6,889 nt of DNA from Pseudomonadota bacterium (lineage in GTDB: Bacteria; Pseudomonadota; Gammaproteobacteria; Burkholderiales; Gallionellaceae), in contig JAJZUH010000108.1 in NCBI GenBank assembly GCA_021847165.1, forward strand, positions 1-6,889, read 5' to 3'. How positions within the stretch are numbered: position 1 is the stretch's first letter; each line of letters begins with the position of its first letter. Under the pieces are notes generated by a model. The model worked only from the letters and a program-made list of their open reading frames with translations. It did not search any database and was not told where the DNA came from. The translations under genes and the position numbers were made by a program. Positions 1 to 5,267 of the stretch are shown piece by piece.

Positions 1-19
1 CGCCGGATAGCAGCAGCCG

Positions 20-796
20 CTAGGCCAGGTCCTTCTGGTAATCCACCATCAGCGGCGCGTGGTCGGAGAATCGCTGCTCCTTGTAGATGCCCGTCGTGAC
101 GGCCTTGGCGGCGATGCCGGGGGTGGCGATCTGGTAATCGATGCGCCAACCGACATCCTTGGCCCAGGCCTGGCCGCGGTTCGACCACCAGGTATAGGCT
201 TCCAGTTCGGGATGCAATTTGCGGAACACATCGACGAAGCCGACTTCGTCGAACAGCTGGGTGAGCCAGGCGCGCTCTTCCGGCAGGAAGCCGGAATTCT
301 TCCTGTTGCCGCGCCAGTTCTTCAGGTCTTTCTCGGTGTGGGCGATGTTCCAGTCGCCGCACACGATGATGTCGCGGCCACTGTGCCGCAGCTGTACGAG
401 ATGCGGCATGAAGGCCTCGAGGAACTTGAACTTCACGGCCTGCCGCTCTTCGCCGCTGGAGCCGGAGGGCAGGTACAGCGACACCACGCTGAGATTGCCG
501 AACTGCGCTTCGATGTAGCGCCCTTCGGCATCGAATTCGGGGATGCCCAGGCCGACGATCACCTTGTCCGGCTTGCGCCTGGAATAGAGGCCGACGCCGC
601 TGTAGCCCTTCTTCTCGGCATAGTGGAAACAGCCGTGGTAGCCGAGCGGGGCAAGCATGTCGGGGGGCATGTCGTCGGCCTGGGCCTTGAGTTCCTGCAC
701 GCACAGGATGTCGGCATCCTGCCTGCCGAACCATTCCAGCAGGCCCTTGTTGTACGCGGAGCGGATCCCGTTCAGATTTAAGGTGATGATGCGCAT
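20..796 (-). CDS. xth: Exodeoxyribonuclease III (AP endonuclease)
   Basis: This 258-residue protein is a complete member of the exonuclease III / AP endonuclease family. The family removes nucleotides 3' to 5' from duplex DNA and cuts at abasic sites during base-excision repair in the cytoplasm. The single endonuclease/exonuclease/phosphatase fold fills the whole chain. Family catalytic and metal-binding residues are all visible: N7 in the opening strand, E35 in VQELK, Y108 in SLYLPSG, D148 and N150 in GDWNIAH, D220 in WRIDYQ, and the closing D245-H246 in SDHAPL. Length matches the usual 255-270 residues and the ATG start gives the canonical [12 protein letters not shown] opening. It ends in TAG at 20-22. 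It is divergent from pyrE and probably reads from the shared palindromic promoter, with a leader of only about 20 nt. The ribosome-binding site is weak (a GA-rich stretch near 804-809). The family is clear; in vivo substrate preference cannot be read from sequence. Confidence 0.96.
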   Translation of the reverse strand: MRIITLNLNGIRSAYNKGLLEWFGRQDADILCVQELKAQADDMPPDMLAPLGYHGCFHYAEKKGYSGVGLYSRRKPDKVIVGLGIPEFDAEGRYIEAQFGNLSVVSLYLPSGSSGEERQAVKFKFLEAFMPHLVQLRHSGRDIIVCGDWNIAHTEKDLKNWRGNRKNSGFLPEERAWLTQLFDEVGFVDVFRKLHPELEAYTWWSNRGQAWAKDVGWRIDYQIATPGIAAKAVTTGIYKEQRFSDHAPLMVDYQKDLA

Positions 797-823
797 GAAG
801 TGTCTCGTCGGATGAGTCCGCGC

Positions 824-851
824 ATTATAATGGCGGCTCCGTTCAATCCAA
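824..851 (-). promoter_or_regulatory. Candidate promoter for exonuclease III
   Basis: Read on the minus strand, TTGGAT (851-846) lies 16 nt before a perfect TATAAT (829-824). The -35 matches the sigma-70 consensus only in its TTG, but the -10 is exact. Initiation would fall near 817, leaving about 20 nt before the ATG at 796. The -10 is one half of the 8-bp palindrome ATTATAAT (824-831) and shares its bases with the candidate pyrE -10. Confidence 0.55.
826..831 (+). promoter_or_regulatory. Candidate -10 box for pyrE
   Basis: A perfect TATAAT lies at 826-831, which would start transcription near 838 and give a leader of about 28 nt before the pyrE ATG at 866. I find no good -35 hexamer at 15-19 nt spacing (the 17-nt position reads TCTCGT) and no extended -10 TG, so this direction may be weaker or need an activator. 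Its position argues against pyrE start codons at 800 or 830, which would lie upstream of or inside the -10. Confidence 0.5.
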
Positions 852-865
852 CTGCAAAGCTACTC

Positions 866-1510
866 ATGCACGCTTACCGCCAGGATTTCATCCGCTTCGC
901 CGTCGCGCAGAACGTGCTGCGCTTCGGCGAGTTTCAGACCAAAGCCGGGCGTCTCTCGCCCTATTTCTTCAACTCCGGCCTGTTCCAGGACGGAGCCGCG
1001 CTGCGCGAACTGTGCCAGTTCTACGCCCAGGCGATCCTGGCCTCCAACGTCGAGTTCGACATGCTGTTCGGCCCCGCATACAAGGGCATTCCGCTGGTAG
1101 CGGGCACTTCCATTGCGCTGGCCGAACAGGGCCGCAACGTGCCGTATTGCTTCAACCGCAAGGAAGCGAAAGACCACGGCGAGGGCGGCACCACCGTGGG
1201 GGCAAAGCTGCAGGGCAGGGTGCTCATCATCGATGACGTGATCTCGGCCGGGACTTCGGTGCGCGAATCGATCGAACTGATCCGCGCTTCCGGCGCCACC
1301 CCGTGCGGCGTGGTGATCGCGCTGGACCGCATGGAACGCGGGCAGGGCGAGCTGTCGGCGGTGCAGGAAGTGCGGCGCGACTTCGGCCTGCCAGTTATTT
1401 CCATCGCTGCGCTCGACGATCTGCTCGACTATTTGCAGGGGCAAGCCCAGTTGGTGCAGAATCTGCACGCGGTCCAATCCTATCGCGACCGTTACGGAGT
1501 CAAAGAATGA
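866..1510 (+). CDS. pyrE: Orotate phosphoribosyltransferase
   Basis: This 214-residue enzyme transfers the phosphoribosyl group of PRPP to orotate to give OMP, the fifth step of de novo pyrimidine synthesis, in the cytoplasm. The type I phosphoribosyltransferase fold shows the N-terminal orotate/PRPP region with K26 in [13 protein letters not shown], the flexible catalytic loop [12 protein letters not shown] (97-108; R98, K99, K102, H104), and the PRPP-binding motif [13 protein letters not shown] (119-131; D123, D124). Length is almost identical to E. coli PyrE (213). I chose the ATG at 866 because it gives the family's usual N-terminus ([11 protein letters not shown]) and lies downstream of the -10 box. 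A longer frame opens with GTG at 800, but its extra 22 residues look nothing like PyrE. The SD is poor (AAAG around 857-860). The last 4 nt overlap the next gene as ATGA, so the two are probably cotranscribed and translationally coupled. Confidence 0.96.
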   Translation: MHAYRQDFIRFAVAQNVLRFGEFQTKAGRLSPYFFNSGLFQDGAALRELCQFYAQAILASNVEFDMLFGPAYKGIPLVAGTSIALAEQGRNVPYCFNRKEAKDHGEGGTTVGAKLQGRVLIIDDVISAGTSVRESIELIRASGATPCGVVIALDRMERGQGELSAVQEVRRDFGLPVISIAALDDLLDYLQGQAQLVQNLHAVQSYRDRYGVKE

Positions 1511-2124
1511 ACAAATCCAGTCTGCTTGCCGTTACCGCCCTGTGCGTTGCTTTCAGCCTCAATGCAGAGGCCAAATTGTATAAATGGGTGGACAAGGATG
1601 GCACCACGCATTACGGCGAAACCATTCCTCCGGAATATGCGGACCGGGACACCAAGGAGCTCGAGCATGGGCGGGTGACCGACCGCAGCGAAACCTTCGA
1701 TGACAAGCTCAAATCAAACAAGCAGGAAACGGTCAATGACAAGGCGGCCATCGAAGCCAGCCGCCACGACCAAGCGTTGCTGAACAGCTACAGCAACGAG
1801 AAGGAGATCGACCTTGCGCGCGACCGCAACCTGCTGCAGGTCGAGGCGCGCCTGAACAGTTACACCACCATGCTCAAATCCGCCCAGTCCACACTGGATG
1901 GGTTGCATCAGGAGGCCGACAGCCGCACCAAGAAAGGCTGGAAGATCCCGCAATCGTTGACCGACGACCTGACGGCCGCCGAAGCGCGCGTCGCCGACCT
2001 GCAGAAGAACATCGATGTGAACCAGAAGGAAATGGATGCCGTGAAGGCGCGTTACGAAGCCGACAAGCAGCGCTATCGCGAACTCAAGGGTTTGTCCGCC
2101 GGCGGCACCAGCACCGGCAAGTGA
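1507..2124 (+). CDS. Secreted DUF4124 protein with C-terminal coiled coil
   Basis: This 205-residue protein of unknown function is probably exported to the periplasm. Residues 1-22 form a signal peptide: MNKSS, a hydrophobic core [13 protein letters not shown], then NAEA with cleavage likely after A20 or A22. Residues 23-45 carry the DUF4124 signature ([20 protein letters not shown]), a short beta-rich module common at the N-terminus of mature proteobacterial envelope proteins. From about residue 65 the chain is highly charged and helical, with likely coiled coil across roughly 95-195 ([19 protein letters not shown], then [16 protein letters not shown]). It ends in a short Gly/Ser/Thr-rich tail (198-205). 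I chose the ATG at 1507 because it gives a clean signal peptide and has a GGAG ribosome-binding site at 1496-1499, 7 nt upstream, inside pyrE. The frame is open further upstream, but that part overlaps pyrE out of frame. Function is unknown; a structural or scaffolding envelope role is a guess. Confidence 0.88.
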   Translation: MNKSSLLAVTALCVAFSLNAEAKLYKWVDKDGTTHYGETIPPEYADRDTKELEHGRVTDRSETFDDKLKSNKQETVNDKAAIEASRHDQALLNSYSNEKEIDLARDRNLLQVEARLNSYTTMLKSAQSTLDGLHQEADSRTKKGWKIPQSLTDDLTAAEARVADLQKNIDVNQKEMDAVKARYEADKQRYRELKGLSAGGTSTGK

Positions 2125-2760
2125 TCACAGCGCGGCGAACGCGCGCCGGGCTGCATCGTAGCGCAGCAGTTCTCCGCGCTCGATGTCGAAATACCATCCG
2201 TGCAGGATGAGCTGACCGGCCTCGATGCGCTCCCTCACCCAGGAAAAGGTCATCAGGTTGTCGAGCGAGACCAGGATGGCGCGCTGTTCGCAGGCGCGCG
2301 TCTGCTCCTCCAGTGTGGCGTTGGGCATCTCTGCCACCACGCTGCTGCGGGCGCTTTCCACCAGGCACATCCAGTCGTCGATGAACGAATTGGGATCGCT
2401 CACCCCGCCGTTGCGGACCAGTGCGCCGATGCCGCCGCAGTGCGCATGTCCGAACACGATGATGTGGCTGACACCCAGGGTGCGCACGCCGTATTCGATG
2501 GCCGCCGTGGTGCCGTGATGCCCGGCGCGGCTTTCGAGCGGCGGAACGAGGTTCGCGACGTTGCGGACGACGAACAGGTCGCCGGGTTCGCAATCCAGTA
2601 CCAGGGCAGGATCGACGCGCGAATCGCAGCATGCCACCACCAGCGTCTTCGGCGTCTGGCCTTGCGCGACCAGTTGCTGGTAAAAACTGTCGTTGCGCTC
2701 GAAATGCCGTTCCCGAAAACGCCGGAAGCCCTCGATTAGTTTGCTCGGGATCGTATTCAT
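2125..2760 (-). CDS. can: Beta-class carbonic anhydrase
   Basis: This 211-residue cytoplasmic zinc enzyme interconverts CO2 and bicarbonate. The beta-class zinc site is complete: C44 and the Asp-Arg dyad D46/R48 in ACCDSRVDP, then H105 and C108 in [13 protein letters not shown]. Other family hallmarks are the segment [11 protein letters not shown] (64-74), the EYGVRTLGV helix (89-97) and the C-terminal [12 protein letters not shown] (187-198). Length is typical for a bacterial beta-CA. The ATG at 2758-2760 overlaps the purC stop as ATGA, and I see no good SD upstream of it, so translation probably depends on ribosomes finishing purC. Longer in-frame extensions into purC (up to 3249) are unrelated to the family. 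Bicarbonate from this enzyme could serve the carboxylation steps of purine, pyrimidine and fatty-acid synthesis. In an autotroph it could also affect CO2 supply to Rubisco; that link is inferred. The symbol follows the E. coli beta-CA name. Confidence 0.93.
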   Translation of the reverse strand: MNTIPSKLIEGFRRFRERHFERNDSFYQQLVAQGQTPKTLVVACCDSRVDPALVLDCEPGDLFVVRNVANLVPPLESRAGHHGTTAAIEYGVRTLGVSHIIVFGHAHCGGIGALVRNGGVSDPNSFIDDWMCLVESARSSVVAEMPNATLEEQTRACEQRAILVSLDNLMTFSWVRERIEAGQLILHGWYFDIERGELLRYDAARRAFAAL

Positions 2761-3641
2761 GCGCCGGTCAGCAGGCGTTGTGCTTCGCGATATTTGTCCG
2801 CGGTCTTTTGCAGCACGTCCGCGGGGACCTGCGGTGCGGGCGGTTGCTTGTTCCAGCCGGAAGATTCCAGCCAGTCGCGCACGAACTGCTTGTCGAAGCT
2901 CGGGGGGTTGCTGCCGACCTGGTATTGGTCGGCCGGCCAGAAGCGCGAGGAATCGGGCGTCAGCGCTTCGTCGATCAGGTACAGCTTGCCTGCGGCATCG
3001 GTGCCGAATTCGAACTTGGTGTCGGCGATGATGATGCCCCTGGTCAGCGCATAGTCCGCCGCCTGGGTGTACAGCGCCAGCGTGGCATTCTTCACTTGTT
3101 CGGCCATTTCCGCGCCCAGCAGCTTCCTGGCTTCCTCGAACGAGATGTTCTCGTCGTGTTCGCCCACCGCCGCCTTGGTCGAAGGCGTGAACAAAGGTTG
3201 CGGCAGCTTCTGCGCTTCCTGCAATCCCGCCGGCAACTGGATGCCGCACACGGCGCCGGTCTTCTTGTAGTCCTTCCAGCCGGAGCCCACCAGGTAGCCG
3301 CGCACGATCGCTTCGATCGGCAGGGGCTTGAGCTTCCGGGTGACAAAGGAACGGCCGCGCACTTGCGCCTTTTCCGCCTCGGTCTTCACCACCGACTCGG
3401 GATCGATGCCGGACAGGTGGTTGGGGATGACGTGTGCCAGTTTATTGAACCAGAAATTCGACACCGCGGTCAGCACCTCGCCCTTGCCGGGAATCGGCGT
3501 GGGCAGGATCACATCGAATGCGGAGAGGCGATCCGTCTGCACGATCAGCAAATGATCGGCATCGACTTCATACAGGTCGCGCACCTTGCCGCGATGCAGG
3601 AATTTCAGGCTGGTCAGATTGGATTCGTGGAGTACGCTCAT
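2757..3641 (-). CDS. purC: SAICAR synthetase (phosphoribosylaminoimidazole-succinocarboxamide synthase)
   Basis: This 294-residue enzyme joins CAIR and aspartate with ATP hydrolysis to form SAICAR in de novo purine synthesis. Visible motifs in order are [11 protein letters not shown] (16-26, nucleotide-binding hairpin), [12 protein letters not shown] (35-46), the SAICAR synthetase signature around [16 protein letters not shown] (110-125), FTPSTKA (151-157), DTKFEFG (207-213) and [14 protein letters not shown] (222-235, the second signature). It belongs to the long (about 300-residue) form found in many betaproteobacteria and yeast, rather than the roughly 237-residue E. coli form. The ATG at 3639-3641 follows the purE stop after only 2 nt. 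The frame runs on upstream through purE, but that stretch is out of frame with PurE and not PurC-like. A GAG in the purE 3' end may act as a weak SD. The stop overlaps the carbonic anhydrase start. Confidence 0.97.
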   Translation of the reverse strand: MSVLHESNLTSLKFLHRGKVRDLYEVDADHLLIVQTDRLSAFDVILPTPIPGKGEVLTAVSNFWFNKLAHVIPNHLSGIDPESVVKTEAEKAQVRGRSFVTRKLKPLPIEAIVRGYLVGSGWKDYKKTGAVCGIQLPAGLQEAQKLPQPLFTPSTKAAVGEHDENISFEEARKLLGAEMAEQVKNATLALYTQAADYALTRGIIIADTKFEFGTDAAGKLYLIDEALTPDSSRFWPADQYQVGSNPPSFDKQFVRDWLESSGWNKQPPAPQVPADVLQKTADKYREAQRLLTGA

Positions 3642-3643
3642 AT

Positions 3644-4138
3644 TCAGCTCAACGTAGGTAATGTGGTTGCGGCGATCTGTTCGGCTTGTTTCTTGCGATA
3701 GTCGGTCAGTTTCTGCGCGATCTGTCCATCTTGCGCTGCCAGCATGGACACGGCGAACAGCCCGGCATTCGCGGCGCCCGCTTCGCCGATGGCGAAGGTG
3801 GCCACCGGTATCCCTTTCGGCATCTGCACGATGGATAGCAGCGAATCCATCCCTTTCAGGTACTTGGAAGGAATGGGCACGCCCAGCACCGGCAGCGTGG
3901 TCTTGCCGGCGATCACGCCGGCCAGGTGTGCCGCACCGCCGGCGCCGGCGATGAAACATTGCACGCCTTGCGCGCCCATGTCCTTGATGTAGTCGAACAG
4001 CAGGTCGGGCGAACGGTGCGCCGAGATCACGCGCGCGTCGAACGGCACGCCGAAATCCTGCAGGGCGCGCGCAGCCTGCTGCATGATCTCCCAATCGTTC
4101 GCACTGCCCATCACGATCGAAACTAGGGGTTTGCTCAT
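3644..4138 (-). CDS. purE: N5-carboxyaminoimidazole ribonucleotide mutase, class I
   Basis: This 164-residue enzyme converts N5-CAIR to CAIR, the step before PurC. Class I PurE motifs are all present: the phosphate-binding MGSANDW (10-16; S12, D15), SAHRSP with catalytic H41 (39-44), AGAGGAAHL (64-72), and the C-terminal block [20 protein letters not shown] (104-123). At the family's AHLPG motif this protein reads HLAG (A73), losing a proline normally well conserved next to the active-site loop. Length matches the class. The ATG at 4136-4138 has a good SD, AAAGGA (4150-4145), 6 nt upstream. A class I PurE normally needs PurK, the bicarbonate- and ATP-dependent N5-CAIR synthetase, and no purK is in this window. 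The gene is separated from purC by 2 nt, so coexpression is nearly certain. Confidence 0.96.
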   Translation of the reverse strand: MSKPLVSIVMGSANDWEIMQQAARALQDFGVPFDARVISAHRSPDLLFDYIKDMGAQGVQCFIAGAGGAAHLAGVIAGKTTLPVLGVPIPSKYLKGMDSLLSIVQMPKGIPVATFAIGEAGAANAGLFAVSMLAAQDGQIAQKLTDYRKKQAEQIAATTLPTLS

Positions 4139-4198
4139 GATGTGTCCTTTGCTTGCGAAACCGGCGGCGCACCCGTTACAGGTAGCACCGCTGAGGCT

Positions 4199-5200
4199 CT
4201 ACATTCCCTTGTGGTAGCCCACCACGCGCTCGACTTCGTTCTTCGAGCCCAGGATCACCGGCACGCGCTGGTGCAGGCCGGTCGGCTGGATCTCCATGAT
4301 GCGCTGGCGGCCGGTGGAACTGGCGCCGCCGGCCTGTTCGACGATGAACGACATGGGGTTGGCTTCGTACATCAGGCGCAGCTTGCCGGGCTTGGTCGGA
4401 TCCTTGGTATCGAACGGATACATGAAGATGCCGCCGCGGGTCAGGATGCGGTGCACTTCTGCCACCATGGAGGCAACCCAGCGCATGTTGAAGTTCTTCT
4501 CGCGACCGCCGTCCTTGCCTTTCACGCATTCTTCGACATAACGCTGCACGGGTTTTTCCCAGAAGCGCTGGTTGGACATGTTGATGGCGAACTCGGCCGT
4601 GTCGGCGGGGATGGTCATGTTCGGGTGGGTCAGGAAGAAATCGCCCACATCGCGGTCCAGCGTGAAACCGTTCACGCCGTGGCCGGTGGTCAGCACGATC
4701 ATGGTATTCGGGCCATACAGCGCGTAACCGGCGCAGATCTGCTTGGTGCCAGGCTGCATGAAATCGGCAGCGGTCGGGTTGGTCACGCCTTCCGGACAAC
4801 GCAGGATGGAGAAGATGGTGCCGACGGAGATGTTGACGTCGATGTTGGAAGAGCCGTCCAGCGGGTCGAAGGTGATCAGGTACTTGCCCTTGGGATACTT
4901 GGCCGGAATCGGGTAGATGTCGTCCATCTCTTCCGAGGCCATCGCTGCCAGATGGCCGCTCCATTCGTTGGCCTTGATGAACACCTCGTTGGTGATCACG
5001 TCCAGTTTCTTCTGGGTCTCGCCTTGCACGTTCTCGCTGCCCGCGCTGCCCAGCACGCCGATCAGCGCACCCTTGTTAACGTCATGCGCGATCTGCTTGC
5101 AGGCGGAAATCACGTCGCTCAGCAGGCCGGTGAAATCGCCGCTGGCATTGGGTATCTGGCGCTGTTCTTCGATGATGAACTGGATCAAGCTCTTGCTCAT
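4199..5200 (-). CDS. fbp: Fructose-1,6-bisphosphatase class 1
   Basis: This 333-residue enzyme hydrolyses fructose 1,6-bisphosphate to fructose 6-phosphate. In an autotroph that serves the regenerative phase of the Calvin cycle as well as gluconeogenesis. Class 1 features include the metal-site acidic residues in ASEEMDD (88-94; E90/E91), the hallmark [13 protein letters not shown] (111-123; D112, D115), [12 protein letters not shown] (156-167), and the substrate and family signature [13 protein letters not shown] (273-285; E279) followed by VEQAGG (287-292). Length is normal for bacterial class 1 enzymes. The ATG at 5198-5200 has a strong SD, AGAGGAG (5214-5208), 7 nt upstream, and the reading frame ends in TAG at 4199-4201. 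It follows cbbO after 67 nt and precedes purE after 60 nt, all on the same strand. The upstream gap has a possible promoter of its own, so fbp may be both read through from cbbO and started locally. Confidence 0.97.
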   Translation of the reverse strand: MSKSLIQFIIEEQRQIPNASGDFTGLLSDVISACKQIAHDVNKGALIGVLGSAGSENVQGETQKKLDVITNEVFIKANEWSGHLAAMASEEMDDIYPIPAKYPKGKYLITFDPLDGSSNIDVNISVGTIFSILRCPEGVTNPTAADFMQPGTKQICAGYALYGPNTMIVLTTGHGVNGFTLDRDVGDFFLTHPNMTIPADTAEFAINMSNQRFWEKPVQRYVEECVKGKDGGREKNFNMRWVASMVAEVHRILTRGGIFMYPFDTKDPTKPGKLRLMYEANPMSFIVEQAGGASSTGRQRIMEIQPTGLHQRVPVILGSKNEVERVVGYHKGM

Positions 5201-5207
5201 TACTGCT

Positions 5208-5214
5208 CTCCTCT
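5208..5214 (-). promoter_or_regulatory. Strong ribosome-binding site of fbp
   Basis: AGAGGAG (5214-5208 on the minus strand) lies 7 nt before the fbp ATG. It is the best Shine-Dalgarno match in the window and fixes the fbp start, suggesting that fbp is translated independently of cbbO rather than by coupling. Confidence 0.75.
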
Positions 5215-5243
5215 GATTGAATTTTCAACTTGTCGATTTTACA
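5214..5243 (-). promoter_or_regulatory. Possible internal promoter and operator-like repeat upstream of fbp
   Basis: In the cbbO-fbp gap, TAAAAT (5241-5236, minus strand), preceded by TG, matches the sigma-70 -10 at 5 of 6 positions. The hexamer 17 nt upstream (TAGAGC, 5264-5259) is only a partial -35. Just downstream lies a short inverted repeat, TTGAA-2-TTCAA (5217-5228). It also fits the loose CbbR-type spacing TNA-N8-TNA as TGA...TCA (5227-5214). Both signals are short and degenerate, so this is a weak call. The repeat's position after the -10 would fit repression better than activation. Confidence 0.25.
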
Positions 5244-5267
5244 GGTTTTGCGCAGCGCGCTCTACGG

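Noticed and set aside
59..781. A 240-codon open frame on the plus strand opposite exonuclease III
   Set aside because: It lies fully inside a gene with all catalytic residues intact and shows the same antisense composition bias.
800..865. Longer pyrE starting at GTG 800 or ATG 830
   Set aside because: The extra residues are not PyrE-like, and those start codons lie upstream of or within the perfect -10 box.
1303..1506. Upstream extension of the DUF4124 gene into pyrE
   Set aside because: It would overlap pyrE by about 200 nt out of frame and bury the signal peptide. The ATG at 1507 has a good SD.
2130..2144. GC hairpin (GCGCG-5-CGCGC) near the convergent stops, as a possible terminator
   Set aside because: It lies inside the carbonic anhydrase coding end, has only a 5-bp stem and is not followed by a T-run on either strand.
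2761..3249. Upstream extension of the carbonic anhydrase frame into purC
   Set aside because: The extra 163 residues are an out-of-frame reading of purC. The ATG at 2760 gives a normal beta-CA length and N-terminus.
2631..3701. A 356-codon open frame on the plus strand opposite purC
   Set aside because: It covers purC, whose motifs are unambiguous. The plus-strand product has low-complexity Arg/Gly/His/Leu composition and no domain.
3642..4172. N-terminal extension of the purC frame through purE
   Set aside because: The extension is out of frame with PurE, is Arg-rich and unlike PurC. The ATG at 3641 gives the canonical PurC N-terminus.
5250..5260. GCGC-3-GCGC hairpin between cbbO and fbp, as a possible cbbO terminator
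   Set aside because: The stem is 4 bp and on the transcribed strand is followed by AAAA rather than T residues.
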